From NCBI RefSeq assembly GCF_025961225.1, contig NZ_JAOQNG010000001.1:62001-126000 (forward strand): a stretch of DNA of 64,000 nucleotides. Direction: 5' to 3'. Positions 34,137 to 45,075 of the stretch are shown here, one piece after another. The first letter of the stretch is position 1. Every line of letters starts with the position of its first letter. This DNA is from Azospirillum canadense (GTDB lineage Bacteria; Pseudomonadota; Alphaproteobacteria; Azospirillales; Azospirillaceae). The notes below the pieces were generated by a model. That model saw nothing but the letters and a program-made list of their open reading frames with translations, was not told where the DNA came from and ran no database searches. Position numbers and translations under genes: made by a program.

Positions 34137-36707
34137 ATGTCGCGTTACAATGTCAAGGAAACCGAGGCGAAGTGGCAGGGCGTGTGGGAGCAGCAGGGCT
34201 GCTTCACCGCGCGCGAGGACGCCGCTCGCGAGAAGTATTACGTGCTGGAGATGTTCCCCTACCCGTCGGGGCGCATCCACATGGGGCACGTCCGCAACTA
34301 CACCATCGGCGACGTGATCGCGCGCTACAAGCGCGCGCGGGGCTTCAACGTCCTGCACCCGATGGGCTGGGACGCCTTCGGCCTGCCGGCGGAGAACGCC
34401 GCGCTGGAGAAGAAGACCCACCCCGCCAAGTGGACGCGCGAGAACATCGCGACCATGCGCGGCCAGTTGAAGACGATGGGCCTGTCCATCGACTGGAGCC
34501 GCGAGATCGCCACCTGCGACGTGGAGTATTACCGCCACGAGCAGAAGATGTTCCTGGATTTCCTGAAGGAAGGCCTGGCCTACCGCAAGGAGTCCTGGGT
34601 CAACTGGGATCCGGTGGACAACACCGTGCTGGCCAACGAGCAGGTGATCGACGGCCGCGGCTGGCGCACCGGCGCACTGGTGGAAAAGCGCAAGCTGTCC
34701 CAATGGTTCCTGAAGATCACCGCCTTCGCGGAGGAGCTGCTGCAGGGGCTGGACACGCTGGACCGCTGGCCGGATCGCGTCCGCCTGATGCAGGAGAACT
34801 GGATCGGCAAGTCCACCGGCGTGCGCTTCCGCTTCGACATACGCGGCCGCGACGATAAGCTGGAGGTCTTCACGACCCGCCCGGACACGCTGTTCGGCGC
34901 GTCCTTCGCCGCCATCTCTCCGAACCACCCGCTGGCCGCCGAGCTTGCCGCGAGCAACCCCGCCCTGGCGGAGTTCATCGCCGAGTGCAACCGGCTGGGC
35001 ACCAGCGAGGAGGCGATCGAGACCGCGGAGAAGCGGGGCTTTGACACCGGCCTGAAGGTCGTGCACCCCTTCGACCCGGCCTGGGAGCTGCCGGTCTTTG
35101 TGGCCAACTTCGTGCTGATGGAATACGGCACCGGCGCCATCTTCGGCTGCCCGGCGCACGACCAGCGCGACCTGGACTTCGCCCGCAAGTACGGCCTGCC
35201 GGTCATCCCGGTGGTCGTGCCCGCGGACGCCGACCCGGCCACCTTCACCGTCGGGGACGAGGCCTATACTGGCCCCGGCCTGCTGCGCAACTCGCGCTTC
35301 CTGGACGGCATGGAGGTCGAGCCCGCCAAGCAGGAGGTCGGCAAACGCCTGGAGGAGATGGGGAAGGGCGAGCGCACCACCCAGTACCGCCTGCGCGACT
35401 GGGGCGTGTCCCGCCAGCGTTACTGGGGCTGCCCGATCCCGGTCATCCATTGCGAGAGCTGCGGCATCGTCCCGGTGCCGGCGCAGAACCTGCCGGTCGT
35501 GCTGCCCGACGACGTGACCTTCGACAAGCCCGGCAACCCGCTGGACCACCACCCGACCTGGAAGCACACGACCTGCCCGACCTGCGGCAAGCCGGCCGTG
35601 CGCGAGACCGACACCTTCGACACCTTCATCGAGTCGAGCTGGTACTTCGCCCGCTTCTGCTCGCCGCAGGTCGAGGACGCGGCCTTCACGCGGGAGGCGG
35701 TGGACTATTGGCTGGCGGTCGACCAGTACATCGGCGGCATCGAGCACGCCGTGCTGCACCTGCTCTACTCCCGCTTCTGGACGCGGGCGCTGAAGCAGTG
35801 TGGCTACCTGAACGTGGAGGAGCCCTTCGCCGGCCTCTTCACCCAGGGCATGGTCAACCACGAAACCTACAAGGACGCGGCGACCGGCGCCTGGCTGGCC
35901 CCGACCGACATCCAGAAGAACGACCTCGGCGACTACATCCGCACCGACAACAACGGCGCGGTGACCGTCGGCCGCGTCGAGAAGATGTCGAAGTCCAAGA
36001 AGAACGTGGTGGACCCGGCCCACATCATCGGCACCTACGGCGCCGACGCCGCCCGCCTGTTCATGCTGTCCGACAGCCCGCCGGAACGCGACCTGGAGTG
36101 GACCGAGGCCGGCATCGACGGCGCCTGGCGCTACATCAACCGCCTGTGGCGCATGATCACGGAGGCTCCGGTGGACCTGCCGCCGGCCGGCTCGCCCAAG
36201 CCGGGCGCGCTGAGCGGCAAGGCCGAGGCAACCCGCCGCCTGGTCCACAAGACCATCGCTGGCGTGTCGGAGGACCTGGAGAAGTTCCGCTTCAACAAGG
36301 CCGTGGCCCGCGTGCGCGAGCTGTCCAACGCCCTGGCGGAGCTGGACGGCAAGGGTGAGGGCGAGGCCTGGGTCCTGCGTGAGGGGTTCGAGGCCATCGT
36401 CCGCCTGGTCGGTCCGATGATGCCGCACCTGGGCGAGGAGCTTTGGGCCCAGCTGGGCCACGCCACGCTGTTGGTGAACCAGCCCTGGCCGCAGGCCGAC
36501 GCGGCGCTGGTGGTGGAGGACTCGGTCACCGTCGCGGTGCAGGTCAACGGCAAGCTGCGCGCCACGCTGGAGCTGCCGCGCGACATGGCCAAGGACGCTG
36601 CGGAGCAAACCGCGCTGGCCGACCCGAACGTCCAACGCGCCCTGGAGGGCAAGCCCGTGCGCAAGGTCATCGTCGTGCCGAACCGGGTGATCAATGTCGT
36701 CGTCTAA
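34137..36707 (+). CDS. leuS: Leucyl-tRNA synthetase
   Basis: This 856-aa class I aminoacyl-tRNA synthetase charges tRNA-Leu. The HIGH-type motif is HMGH (48-51) and the KMSKS motif is at 616-620. The editing domain (CP1) lies between, with [15 protein letters not shown] elements. Length is usual. ATG 34137 begins [14 protein letters not shown], as in relatives. It overlaps lptE by 14 bases, so the two are coupled. Confidence 0.98.
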   Translation: MSRYNVKETEAKWQGVWEQQGCFTAREDAAREKYYVLEMFPYPSGRIHMGHVRNYTIGDVIARYKRARGFNVLHPMGWDAFGLPAENAALEKKTHPAKWTRENIATMRGQLKTMGLSIDWSREIATCDVEYYRHEQKMFLDFLKEGLAYRKESWVNWDPVDNTVLANEQVIDGRGWRTGALVEKRKLSQWFLKITAFAEELLQGLDTLDRWPDRVRLMQENWIGKSTGVRFRFDIRGRDDKLEVFTTRPDTLFGASFAAISPNHPLAAELAASNPALAEFIAECNRLGTSEEAIETAEKRGFDTGLKVVHPFDPAWELPVFVANFVLMEYGTGAIFGCPAHDQRDLDFARKYGLPVIPVVVPADADPATFTVGDEAYTGPGLLRNSRFLDGMEVEPAKQEVGKRLEEMGKGERTTQYRLRDWGVSRQRYWGCPIPVIHCESCGIVPVPAQNLPVVLPDDVTFDKPGNPLDHHPTWKHTTCPTCGKPAVRETDTFDTFIESSWYFARFCSPQVEDAAFTREAVDYWLAVDQYIGGIEHAVLHLLYSRFWTRALKQCGYLNVEEPFAGLFTQGMVNHETYKDAATGAWLAPTDIQKNDLGDYIRTDNNGAVTVGRVEKMSKSKKNVVDPAHIIGTYGADAARLFMLSDSPPERDLEWTEAGIDGAWRYINRLWRMITEAPVDLPPAGSPKPGALSGKAEATRRLVHKTIAGVSEDLEKFRFNKAVARVRELSNALAELDGKGEGEAWVLREGFEAIVRLVGPMMPHLGEELWAQLGHATLLVNQPWPQADAALVVEDSVTVAVQVNGKLRATLELPRDMAKDAAEQTALADPNVQRALEGKPVRKVIVVPNRVINVVV

Positions 36708-37275
36708 GCCGGCCCACCCGCCCATTGGCCCGCGCGGGCAGACGCGGCGGTGGCTGCTGGCCCTCGCCGTGCTGGCGCCCGTCGCCCTGGGCACCGCCGC
36801 CTGCGGCTTCCAGCCGCTGTACGGCGGTCGGGGTGCTGCGAACGTCAGCGCGAAGCTGCAGGAGGTCGACATCGGGATGATCTCCGACCAGTACGGCCAG
36901 AAGCTCCGCAACCTGCTGATCGATCGCTTCTACAAGGACGGCCGGCCGGCGCAATCGCAATACCGCTTGCTGACCAGCCTGACCGCGTCGGAGCAGAAGC
37001 TGGCCCTGCAGAAGGACGCCACGGCGGTCCGCGCGCAGCTGGTCGTCAGCGCGCCGTACCAGCTGGTGGACACCAACACCGGCAAAGTCGTCCTGTCGTC
37101 CAGCTCCCGCTCCTTCGTCAGCTACAACGTGCTGGAGCAGCAGTACGCCGGCCTCGTCACGGTTGAGAATGCCTACGACCGCGCGCTGCTGGAAATCTCC
37201 AACGACATCACCGCGCGCGTCGCGATGTACCTGAACCGGCCGCAGGAAGCGACGGCCGGTGATGCCAAGCCGTAA
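36694..37275 (+). CDS. lptE: LPS assembly lipoprotein LptE
   Basis: This 193-aa outer-membrane lipoprotein plugs the LptD barrel for lipopolysaccharide delivery. It has a signal peptide with lipobox TAAC and the typical mature start GFQPLYGG. The conserved late part has [22 protein letters not shown]. It starts inside the 3' end of leuS and precedes holA by 36 bases, the conserved order. Confidence 0.9.
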   Translation: MSSSKPAHPPIGPRGQTRRWLLALAVLAPVALGTAACGFQPLYGGRGAANVSAKLQEVDIGMISDQYGQKLRNLLIDRFYKDGRPAQSQYRLLTSLTASEQKLALQKDATAVRAQLVVSAPYQLVDTNTGKVVLSSSSRSFVSYNVLEQQYAGLVTVENAYDRALLEISNDITARVAMYLNRPQEATAGDAKP

Positions 37276-37311
37276 CGGCGTGACCGCGCCGCGGGCTGGG
37301 GAGATCTCCCC

Positions 37312-38334
37312 ATGAAGCTTCAACCGAAGGCCGTCGACGGCTTCCTGCGCAGCCCGGATCCCCGCATCCGGGCCGTGCTGTTCTATGGCCCCGACAACGG
37401 CCTCGTGCGCGACCGCGCGATGACCGTAGGGCGCACTGTCGTCCAGGACCTTTCCGATCCGTTCCGGGTGACGGAGATGCTGGGCCGCGCCGTCGCCGAC
37501 GACCCGGCGCGTCTGGCCGACGAGGCCGCCGCCATCGCCTTCACCGGCGGGCGCCGGCTGATCCGCGTGCGCGAGGCGGAGGACAACACGACGTCCGCCT
37601 TCACGGCCTTCTTGGCCGACCTGCCGCCCGGCGACAGCCTCGTGGTGGTGGAGGGCGGCGACCTCGCCAGCCGGTCGAAACTGCGCACCCTGTTCGAGGG
37701 CGCGGACGCCGCTGTGGCCATCCCCTGCTATGTGGAGGAGGAGGCGTCGCTTGGCCGGGTGATCGCCGACATCCTGCACGGACACGGCCTGAGCGCCGAT
37801 CCGGACGCGCTGACGTTCCTGGCCGGCAACCTCGTCGGCGACCGCATGGTCGCGCGCGGCGAGGTGGAGAAGCTGGCACTCTACATGGGCGGCGAGAAGC
37901 GCGTCCGGCTGGAGGACGCGCAGGCCTGCGTCGGAGACAGCGCGGCCCTGTCGCTGGACGAGCCGATTTGGGCGGCGGCGGAGGGAGACTTCCCGACGCT
38001 CGATCGTTCGCTGGCGCGCCTGTTCGCGGAAGGCATGGCGGCGGTGGCGATCCTGCGCACCGCGCAGCGGCATTTCCAGCGCCTGCAACTCGTTGCGGGC
38101 CAAGTCGCTGCCGGCAAGTCGCCGGACGCGGCCGTGGAGTCGCTGCGCCCGCCGGTGTTCTTCAAGATGAAGCCGCGGCTGGTCAACCAGGCGCGCCGCT
38201 GGTCGGCGCCGCTGGTGCGTCAGGCGCTGGAACGGCTGGTGGACGCCGAGGCCGACTGCAAGCGCACCAACATGCCGGACCAAACCATCTGCGCCCGCGT
38301 GCTCTTCCAGCTCGCCTCGCTAGCCCGGCGGTAG
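37312..38334 (+). CDS. holA: DNA polymerase III delta subunit
   Basis: This 340-aa clamp-loader subunit opens the beta clamp. The N-terminal part has FYGPDNGLVRDRA and DPFRVTEMLG, then a middle helicase-like domain and a C-terminal collar region with LARLFAEGMAAVAILRTAQRHFQRL. Length is normal. It follows lptE closely. It is convergent with the methyltransferase at 38344 with only nine bases between, and no terminator is visible. Confidence 0.93.
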   Translation: MKLQPKAVDGFLRSPDPRIRAVLFYGPDNGLVRDRAMTVGRTVVQDLSDPFRVTEMLGRAVADDPARLADEAAAIAFTGGRRLIRVREAEDNTTSAFTAFLADLPPGDSLVVVEGGDLASRSKLRTLFEGADAAVAIPCYVEEEASLGRVIADILHGHGLSADPDALTFLAGNLVGDRMVARGEVEKLALYMGGEKRVRLEDAQACVGDSAALSLDEPIWAAAEGDFPTLDRSLARLFAEGMAAVAILRTAQRHFQRLQLVAGQVAAGKSPDAAVESLRPPVFFKMKPRLVNQARRWSAPLVRQALERLVDAEADCKRTNMPDQTICARVLFQLASLARR

Positions 38335-38343
38335 GGCGGGGCG

Positions 38344-39006
38344 TCAGTCGGCGAAGGCGCGGAACACGGCGACGCAGCCGACCAGGGCCACGTCGTGGCG
38401 CGGGAAGCGCGTCGCCAATTCCCGGTCGAGCGCCTCCACGGTGTCCTCCCGGTTCGAAAAGACACCTTTGGCGTTGTAGAGGTCCATCAAGCGCCGCGCC
38501 ATCGGGCCGCGCGGCGCGGATCCCTGGACGATCGTCGCGCCGAACAGGACCGCCCTGCGGTTCAGCAGCGGGCGCAGGTGGTCGAACACCACGGCCTTGT
38601 CCGCCATGGCTCCCGGCAGGCAATGCAGCAGATACATCATCCCGACCGAGTCGAAGCCTGGATCGTCGAAGTGAATCGGTTCCAGCACGTTGCGGCGGTG
38701 GGTTTCCGGCCGGTAGCGCGCGACCCGCCGCGCCGCGAAGGCAAGGCTGTTCTCATTCAGGTCCATCAACGCCAGCCGTGGCTCCAGGTCCGGAAAGCGG
38801 CAGTGGTCCAGGTACCAGCCCGTGCCCACCCCGACGTCCAGGTGGTTGCTCGTCACGTTGGCGTCATAGAGGTCGAGCAGCCGCGCGGTCGGGCACTTCC
38901 AGAGGCGGTGGTTGGAAAAGCCGAGGACGAGCCCGTCATAGACCCATTTCAGGATCCAGCCTGTGTAGGCCGCCTGTCCGGCGCGGACCGCCTCGGCGTC
39001 GGGCAC
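38344..39006 (-). CDS. Class I SAM-dependent methyltransferase
   Basis: This 220-aa methyltransferase has the SAM-binding motif LDVGVGTGWYLDHC. An acidic LALMDLNENSL follows, and MMYLLHCLPG is the motif IV region. The start is GTG 39006 (MPDAEAVRAGQAAYTG), the only start just after parB. It is the last gene of the mnmE-to-parB operon, only three bases after parB. The substrate is unknown, perhaps a small lipid or quinone-like acceptor. Confidence 0.82.
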   Translation of the reverse strand: MPDAEAVRAGQAAYTGWILKWVYDGLVLGFSNHRLWKCPTARLLDLYDANVTSNHLDVGVGTGWYLDHCRFPDLEPRLALMDLNENSLAFAARRVARYRPETHRRNVLEPIHFDDPGFDSVGMMYLLHCLPGAMADKAVVFDHLRPLLNRRAVLFGATIVQGSAPRGPMARRLMDLYNAKGVFSNREDTVEALDRELATRFPRHDVALVGCVAVFRAFAD

Positions 39007-39009
39007 GCG

Positions 39010-39927
39010 CTACTCCCCGCCGCCGAGTCGGCGCAGAACGTCGTCCAGCTGGTCGAGCGTCTGGTAGTGGATGGTCAGCGTGCCGCCCTTGCCCTGAGGG
39101 ACGATCGCGACCTTCAGGCCGATCCGGGCGGAGATTTCCTCCTCCAGATTGACCAAGTCGACATCCTTCAGCGTGGGGTCGGAGGCCGGGGAACCGCCGC
39201 CACCGTTCTTCTTCGGCTTGGGCGGGGCGTTGCCGCGCATCAGGTCTTCGGTCTGGCGGACGTTGAGGCCGCGCTTGACGACCTCGCGCGCGACCGAGAC
39301 GGGGTCGGAGGCGGTGAGCAGGGCGCGGGCGTGGCCGGCGCTGAGCGCCCCGTCCTGCACCATGCCCTTGACCGGGTCGGGGAGGGCCAGCAGGCGCATC
39401 ATGTTGGCGACATGGCTGCGGCTCTTGCCGACCGAGCGCGCCAAGTCTTCCTGCGTGTGCTGAAACTCCTCCATCAAGCGCCGGTAGCCTTCCGCCTCTT
39501 CCAACGGGGTCAGGTCCTGGCGCTGGATGTTTTCGATCAGCGCGATTTCCAGCGCTTCGCGGTCGGTCAGCTCGCGGACGACGACCGGCACCTCGTGCAA
39601 ACCGGCGATCTGGGCGGCGCGCCAGCGGCGTTCGCCGGCGATCAGCTCGTAGGAGTTGGTCGAATCGGGGTCGCGGCGGACGAGCAGGGGCTGGAGGATG
39701 CCCTTGTCGCGGATCGACTCGACCAACCCTTGCAGCGCCTCGTCGTCGAAGTTCCGCCGCGGCTGATACTTGCCGGGGTGGATAAACTCGATCGGCACCT
39801 GCTTGGACTGGCGCACCTTGTCGATGGCCGAATAGTCGTCGGCCGCCTCGCCGAACAGGGCGGACAGGCCACGGCCCAGGCTGGCACGGCGGGCGGCGCC
39901 GCCTTCGGAACGTTTGGTCTCCTCCAT
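39010..39927 (-). CDS. parB: Chromosome-partitioning protein ParB
   Basis: This 305-aa CTPase and parS-binding protein spreads from parS and recruits SMC. The N-terminal LGRGLSALFGEA box, PGKYQPRRNFDD, GERRWRAAQ and the ENIQRQDLTPLEEA segment are all present, then the helix-turn-helix VGKSRSHVANMMRLL. The start ATG overlaps the parA stop (TGATG). It works with ParA and the parS sites at 41329, 43315 and 50673. Confidence 0.97.
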   Translation of the reverse strand: MEETKRSEGGAARRASLGRGLSALFGEAADDYSAIDKVRQSKQVPIEFIHPGKYQPRRNFDDEALQGLVESIRDKGILQPLLVRRDPDSTNSYELIAGERRWRAAQIAGLHEVPVVVRELTDREALEIALIENIQRQDLTPLEEAEGYRRLMEEFQHTQEDLARSVGKSRSHVANMMRLLALPDPVKGMVQDGALSAGHARALLTASDPVSVAREVVKRGLNVRQTEDLMRGNAPPKPKKNGGGGSPASDPTLKDVDLVNLEEEISARIGLKVAIVPQGKGGTLTIHYQTLDQLDDVLRRLGGGE

Positions 39928-40721
39928 CACGCGCTCAGCCTCTTCTCACGGCGCAGCACCTCGCCGGCCAAATGAATGTATGCCTGCGACCCGGGGCAGC
40001 GCATGTCGTAGATCAACACCGGCTTGCCGTGGGATGGCGCCTCCGACACTTTCACGTTCCGTGGGATCACGGTGTCGTAGACCTTCTCCCCGAAGAAGCC
40101 ACGGACGTCGGCGGCGACCATGTCCGACAGGTTGTTGCGCTTGTCGAACATGGTGAGCACGACGCCATGGATGTCGAGGTCGGGGTTGAAGCTGCGCTTC
40201 ACCCGCTCGATGGTGCGGACGAGGTGGCTGAGACCCTCCAGCGCGTAGAACTCGCACTGCAAGGGAACCATGACGGCGTGCGAGGCGACCAGCGCGTTCA
40301 GCGTCAGCAGGCCGAGCGCCGGCGGGCAGTCGATCAACACATAATCGTATTCCAAGGCGCTCTTGCCGACCGCGTCACGCAGGCGGAACTCGCGGTTGTC
40401 GGCGGCGACCAACTCGATCTCCGCGCCGGACAGGTCGACGGAGGAGGTGATGATCGACAGGTTCGGCACCGCCGACACCACCGCCGCATCCTCCAGCGCC
40501 ATGCCGTCGAACAGCACGTCGTAGATGCCGAATCGACGGTCGGCACGCGGAATGCCGAGACCGGTGGAGGCGTTGCCCTGGGGGTCGAGGTCGATCACCA
40601 GCACCCGCTTGCCGATGGCGGCGAGCGCGGTGGCGAGGTTGATCGTCGTCGTCGTCTTGCCAACGCCACCCTTCTGGTTGGCGATGGCGATGACGCGGGC
40701 GGCGGGCAGGGCGGCGGGCAT
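39927..40721 (-). CDS. parA: Chromosome-partitioning ATPase ParA
   Basis: This 264-aa Walker-type ATPase drives origin segregation with ParB. The deviant Walker A motif is KGGVGKTTT, followed by VLVIDLDPQGNASTGLG and IIDCPP-like LIDCPPALGLLT. ATG 40721 is preferred because GAGAGG lies five bases upstream; an in-frame GTG at 40790 would overlap rsmG. It has an overlapping stop with parB. Confidence 0.97.
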   Translation of the reverse strand: MPAALPAARVIAIANQKGGVGKTTTTINLATALAAIGKRVLVIDLDPQGNASTGLGIPRADRRFGIYDVLFDGMALEDAAVVSAVPNLSIITSSVDLSGAEIELVAADNREFRLRDAVGKSALEYDYVLIDCPPALGLLTLNALVASHAVMVPLQCEFYALEGLSHLVRTIERVKRSFNPDLDIHGVVLTMFDKRNNLSDMVAADVRGFFGEKVYDTVIPRNVKVSEAPSHGKPVLIYDMRCPGSQAYIHLAGEVLRREKRLSA

Positions 40722-40770
40722 GGCAGCCTCTCGGGAAGCCTCGGAGCGGGGTAGTCGCGGGGTCGCGGGG

Positions 40771-41385
40771 TCAGACACGGTCGATGCCACTCACACGCAG
40801 GATGGTTCCGGTCGGATCGGTGCGGCTGTCGAAGCGCTCGGTGCGCATCTTCCAATATTTGGTGGTATCGGTCAATTCTTCCGCCACATTTTGGCCCTTC
40901 GGAAAGACCGCGATACCGCGATTTCCGATGAACGGGTGCGCCCAGGCCAGCAGATCGGACAGCGGGGCGAGGGCACGCGCGGTGACCACGTCGGCCTCCA
41001 TGCCGGTGACGGCCTCGATCCGCTTGTTGTGGACGGTGACCTTTGCGTTCGACGCGCGGGCGGCTTCGCGCAGGAAGGCGCACTTGCGCGCGTCGCTCTC
41101 CACCAGATGCACCTCCGCCACTCCCATGATGGCGAGCACGAGGCCGGGGAAACCGGCGCCACTGCCGAGGTCGACAAGCACGCGGGCCGACTCCGGGATC
41201 AGCGGGAAGAGCTGGGCGGAGTCGAGGAAGTGCCGGCGCCACGCGTCGGGGAGGGTGGACGGGCCGACGAGGTTGATCTTCGGCTGCCACCTGCGCAAAG
41301 TCGCCTCGTAGGCGGCGAGGCGGTCAAATGTTTCACGTGAAACACCGGTTTCAGCCTGAAAGGCCACAGCGTCAAAGCCGCACAT
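40771..41385 (-). CDS. rsmG: 16S rRNA m7G527 methyltransferase RsmG
   Basis: This 204-aa enzyme methylates G527 of 16S rRNA using SAM. It has NLVGPSTLPDAWRRHFLDSAQL, the SAM motif DLGSGAGFPGLVLAI and VESDARKCAFLREAAR. Its start overlaps mnmG's stop by one base. A perfect parS site lies within codons for V-S-R-E-T near the N-terminus. Confidence 0.96.
   Translation of the reverse strand: MCGFDAVAFQAETGVSRETFDRLAAYEATLRRWQPKINLVGPSTLPDAWRRHFLDSAQLFPLIPESARVLVDLGSGAGFPGLVLAIMGVAEVHLVESDARKCAFLREAARASNAKVTVHNKRIEAVTGMEADVVTARALAPLSDLLAWAHPFIGNRGIAVFPKGQNVAEELTDTTKYWKMRTERFDSRTDPTGTILRVSGIDRV
41329..41344. promoter_or_regulatory. parS site, perfect palindrome (rsmG)
   Basis: TGTTTCACGTGAAACA is the full 16-bp consensus for ParB binding. 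It lies inside rsmG about 0.6 kb from parA. Confidence 0.95.
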
Positions 41386-43253
41386 CAGACCGCCACCTTC
41401 ACATCGCGCCGCTTCACGTGGCGGAGCAGGGCGACCAGCGCCGCCGGGGTCATGCCGGGGATGCGGGCTGCAGCGCCGAGTGTCGCCGGTCGCGCCTGCC
41501 GCAGCTTCTGCCGGATTTCGGCGGAGAGGCTGCCGATGGCGTCCGGATCCAGATCGTCGGGAAGCTCCAGCGCTTCGTCCTTGCGGAAGGCGCGGATGTC
41601 CGCTTCCTGTCGGTCGAGATAGCCCGCGTATTTGCCGTCGATTTCCAACTGCTCGGCGATGTCCGCGGGAATCTCCGTCAACTCCGGCCAGAGACGGACG
41701 AGGGTGGACAGATCAAGGTCCGGATAGCGCAGCAGGTCGGCCGCAGAGCGCCGCACGCCATCCTGGTTGACCGCGATGCCCTGGCGCTGAAGCTCAGCCG
41801 GGGTCGCCTGAAGAGTGCGCACCAAATCACGACCGGTGGACAAAGCCGCCGCTTTCGCCGTGAAGGCGTCCCGCCGCTCCGACCCCACGCAGCCGATGGC
41901 GAGCCCTTTGGGCGTCAGCCGCTGGTCGGCGTTGTCGGCGCGCAGCAGCAGGCGGTACTCGGCGCGCGAGGTGAACATGCGATAGGGCTCGTTGGTCCCG
42001 CGCGTGATCAGGTCGTCGATCAGGACGCCAATGTAGGCGTCGGCGCGATCGAGGACGAAACCCGCTGCGGAGCACCCGGCGACCATCGCAGCGTTGATCC
42101 CGGCCATAAGGCCCTGGGCCGCCGCTTCTTCATAGCCGGTCGTGCCGTTGATCTGGCCGGCGAAGAACAGCCGCGGGACGCGGCGGGTCTCCAGTGTCGG
42201 CTTCAGCTCGCGCGGGTCGACGTAGTCGTATTCGATTGCGTAGCCCGGGCGGATCATCGCCGCGCGCTCCAGCCCCGGCATGGTCTTCAGGAAGGCCAGC
42301 TGCACGTCGCGGGGCAGGGAGGTGGAGATGCCGTTCGGGTAGACCGTGTCGTCATCCAGCCCCTCCGGCTCCAGGAAGATCTGGTGCCGTTCCTTGTCGG
42401 CGAAGCGCACCACCTTGTCCTCGATGGACGGGCAATAGCGCGGGCCGGTGCTCAGGATCTGGCCGGAGTACATCGGCGCCCGGTGGAGGTTGCCGCGGAT
42501 CAGCGCGTGCATCTCCGGCGTCGTCCATGTGATCGCGCAGTCGATCTGCGGCGTGTCGATCCGGTCGGTCAGGTACGAGAAGGGCGGAGGCGGCAGATCG
42601 CCGGGCTGCTTTTCCAGCGCATCCCAGTCGATGGTCTTGCCGTCGAGGCGCGGAGGCGTGCCGGTCTTCAGACGGCCGAGCGGGAAGCCGGCGCGGGCCA
42701 GCGTGTCCGACAGGCCGATGGAGGGTGCCTCGCCGACGCGCCCAGCCGGCGTGGTTTCCTCGCCGATGTGGATCAGGCCACGCAGGAAGGTGCCGGTGGT
42801 CAAAACCACCGCGCCCGCGGCGATGGTTTCCCCCGCGCCGGTCACCACGCCTGACACGCGCCCGTTCGCGTCGATCGTCAGATCTTCGGCGCCGCCAGCC
42901 TCGATGGCCAGGTTCTCCTGTTCCGCCAGGATCGCCTGCATAGCCTTCTTGTAGAGCTTGCGGTCGGCCTGGGCGCGCGGCCCGCGAACGGCGGGCCCTT
43001 TGCTGCGGTTCAGGATGCGGAACTGGATGCCGCCGCGGTCGATAGCCCGGGCCATGACACCGTCCAGCGCGTCGATCTCGCGCACGAGATGCCCCTTCGC
43101 CAACCCGCCGATGGCCGGGTTGCACGACATTTCGCCGATGGTCTCGACCTTGTGGGTGAGGAGCAGCGTGCGCGCACCCATGCGCGCCGCAGCGGCCGCA
43201 GCCTCGCATCCGGCGTGGCCACCGCCGACAACAATGACGTCGAACGTTCGCAT
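41385..43253 (-). CDS. mnmG: tRNA uridine-5-carboxymethylaminomethyl modification enzyme MnmG
   Basis: This 622-aa FAD protein (GidA) works with MnmE to make cmnm5U34 in tRNA. It has the FAD motif [13 protein letters not shown], then [23 protein letters not shown], and the C-terminal [14 protein letters not shown] 43253 is chosen over an upstream GTG 43262. It overlaps the rsmG start and is followed by the operon. Confidence 0.98.
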   Translation of the reverse strand: MRTFDVIVVGGGHAGCEAAAAAARMGARTLLLTHKVETIGEMSCNPAIGGLAKGHLVREIDALDGVMARAIDRGGIQFRILNRSKGPAVRGPRAQADRKLYKKAMQAILAEQENLAIEAGGAEDLTIDANGRVSGVVTGAGETIAAGAVVLTTGTFLRGLIHIGEETTPAGRVGEAPSIGLSDTLARAGFPLGRLKTGTPPRLDGKTIDWDALEKQPGDLPPPPFSYLTDRIDTPQIDCAITWTTPEMHALIRGNLHRAPMYSGQILSTGPRYCPSIEDKVVRFADKERHQIFLEPEGLDDDTVYPNGISTSLPRDVQLAFLKTMPGLERAAMIRPGYAIEYDYVDPRELKPTLETRRVPRLFFAGQINGTTGYEEAAAQGLMAGINAAMVAGCSAAGFVLDRADAYIGVLIDDLITRGTNEPYRMFTSRAEYRLLLRADNADQRLTPKGLAIGCVGSERRDAFTAKAAALSTGRDLVRTLQATPAELQRQGIAVNQDGVRRSAADLLRYPDLDLSTLVRLWPELTEIPADIAEQLEIDGKYAGYLDRQEADIRAFRKDEALELPDDLDPDAIGSLSAEIRQKLRQARPATLGAAARIPGMTPAALVALLRHVKRRDVKVAV

Positions 43254-43314
43254 GCGCCGCACTCTAGTGAGGAACGGCCCTCAAGCCAAGCGACAGTTTC
43301 CCAAAGAGCACGCT

Positions 43315-43330
43315 TGTTTCACGTGAAACA
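43315..43330. promoter_or_regulatory. parS site, perfect palindrome (mnmE-mnmG gap)
   Basis: TGTTTCACGTGAAACA lies in the gap between the mnmG start and the mnmE stop. It is the same 16-mer as at 41329. Confidence 0.95.
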
Positions 43331-43347
43331 CGGGTGCTTGTGCCGGC

Positions 43348-44682
43348 TCACTTGCCGATGCAAAAGTCCCGGAAGATCACGTCCAGCAAATCCTCCACAT
43401 CCACCCGCCCAGTGATGCGCCCAAGCGCCCGGCTGGCCAAGCGGACATCCTCAGCCATCAACTCCGGAAGAGGAGCGTCCAGAGCGCGACGAAGGGCATC
43501 GCGGCATTCCTCCAGCGCCGAACGGTGCCGGGCGCGGGTCAGCGCCGGAACGCCGCTGCTGGCGAGCCGGTCCGCAGCAAAGGCCGTCAGGCGCTTCTCC
43601 AGATCCGCAAGACCGGCCCCGGTCCGGGCGGACACCGACAGGGCGCCTTGTCCCACAACGACGATGCCGCCATGATCACTCGCCAGGTCCGTCTTGTTCA
43701 GCACCACCACCGTGTCGCCATCGACCAACGCCACGGTGGCTGCATCGAGCGCCGGCAGGGCCGTCGCGTCGAACACCGCCACCTTCACGTCGGCGTGCGC
43801 CGCGCGGTCGCGGGCACGGCGGATGCCTTCCTCTTCCACTTCATCCGCCGCGGCTTCGCGCAGGCCGGCGGTGTCCGCCAGCACGACCGGATAGCCGCCC
43901 AGGTCCAGATGCACCTCAATCACGTCGCGGGTTGTGCCGGCGCGGGCCGAAACGATGGCCGCGTCCCGGCGGGCAAGCGCGTTCAGCAAGCTCGACTTAC
44001 CGGCGTTCGGCGCGCCGACAATGGCGATGTGCAGCCCCTCGCGCAGACGCTCGCCACGGCCGTTGTCGTCCAAGTGCGTGTCGATCTCCGCCGCCAACGT
44101 CGCCAGAACCGGTCGGGCGGCGTCGGACACGCTGGAAGGCAAATCCTCGTCGGGAAAGTCGATGTCCGCCTCGATGTGGGCCAGCGACCGGGTCAGCCGC
44201 TCCCGCCAACCGTCGTAGAGCGTGCCGAGCGCGCCCTCCATCTGCCGCAGCGCCTGTCGGCGCTGGGCAGAGGTCTCGGCGTCCACCAGATCGGCGACGG
44301 CCTCCGCCTCGGTCAGGTCGAGCTTGCCGTTCTCGAAGGCGCGGCGTGTGAACTCGCCCGGCTCGGCGACGCGCAGGCCGGGCAGGGCGCCCAGCGCCTC
44401 CACCACCCCGGCGACCACGGCGCGCCCGCCGTGCAGGTGCAGCTCCACGACATCCTCGCCGGTGAAGCTGCGCGGGGCGGTGAAGTACAGGACCAGTGCG
44501 TCGTCCAGCACCTCGCCAGACTTTGGATCGCGCAGCTTCACGAGTTTGGCTTCACGCGGACGCGGCAGGGCTTTGCCGGTCAGTGCGGCCAGGGCGTCGC
44601 CGGACGCGAGGCCTGAAATGCGAACCACCGCCACACCGGCGCGGCCGGGGGCGGTGGCAAGGGCGAAAATCGTGTGGATCAT
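43348..44682 (-). CDS. mnmE: tRNA modification GTPase MnmE
   Basis: This 444-aa GTPase (TrmE) is the partner of MnmG. It has the N-terminal formyl-THF-binding domain and a G domain with GAPNAGKSSLLNAL, DTAGLREA and NKTD. The C-terminus ends FCIGK, the catalytic cysteine-containing signature. The ATG 44682 (MIHTIFALATAPGRAG) follows a GTG at 44685. Likely first gene of a long operon down to the methyltransferase. Confidence 0.98.
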   Translation of the reverse strand: MIHTIFALATAPGRAGVAVVRISGLASGDALAALTGKALPRPREAKLVKLRDPKSGEVLDDALVLYFTAPRSFTGEDVVELHLHGGRAVVAGVVEALGALPGLRVAEPGEFTRRAFENGKLDLTEAEAVADLVDAETSAQRRQALRQMEGALGTLYDGWRERLTRSLAHIEADIDFPDEDLPSSVSDAARPVLATLAAEIDTHLDDNGRGERLREGLHIAIVGAPNAGKSSLLNALARRDAAIVSARAGTTRDVIEVHLDLGGYPVVLADTAGLREAAADEVEEEGIRRARDRAAHADVKVAVFDATALPALDAATVALVDGDTVVVLNKTDLASDHGGIVVVGQGALSVSARTGAGLADLEKRLTAFAADRLASSGVPALTRARHRSALEECRDALRRALDAPLPELMAEDVRLASRALGRITGRVDVEDLLDVIFRDFCIGK

Positions 44683-44715
44683 CACAAATGGATCATTACA
44701 AAGAGGCTGGGGCGC

Positions 44716-45075
44716 TCAGCCGGCCTGTTCCGGCCGCAGCTCCCTCTGGTCGGTGTCGAGCATCAGACGTTCGACGCGGCCACCCTTCACCAGATGGGTG
44801 TTCAGGATCTCATCAACGTCGGCCGGGGAGTGGTAGGTGTACCAGACGCCTTCCGGGTAGATGACCATGGTCGGCCCCAGCTCGCAGCGGTCCAGGCAAC
44901 CAGCGGCGTTGACCCGCACCTTGCCGTCCAGGCCCAGTTCCCGCGCACGGGCCTTCATATAGTCGCGGAGCTTTTCGGAACCGTGGGCGGCGCAGGAGCC
45001 GCGCTTGTGCCCATCGGGGCGTCGGTTGGTGCAGCAGAAGACGTGGGCTTCGAAATAGGGCTTCGGATCGGTCAC
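44716..45075 (-). CDS. (2Fe-2S) ferredoxin domain protein, thioredoxin-fold
   Basis: This 119-aa protein has the cysteine pattern of thioredoxin-like [2Fe-2S] ferredoxins (COG3411): FCCTNRRPDGHKRGSC and AAGCLDRCELGPTMVIYPEGVWY. It is soluble and probably an electron carrier of unknown role. The GTG start at 45075 overlaps the stop of the preceding gene by four bases (GTGA), fixing the start. Confidence 0.87.
   Translation of the reverse strand: MTDPKPYFEAHVFCCTNRRPDGHKRGSCAAHGSEKLRDYMKARARELGLDGKVRVNAAGCLDRCELGPTMVIYPEGVWYTYHSPADVDEILNTHLVKGGRVERLMLDTDQRELRPEQAG

Noticed and set aside
34098..36911. A 937-residue open frame antisense to leuS and lptE
   Set aside because: Shadow frame; leuS on the plus strand has all catalytic motifs and the antisense product has low-complexity composition.
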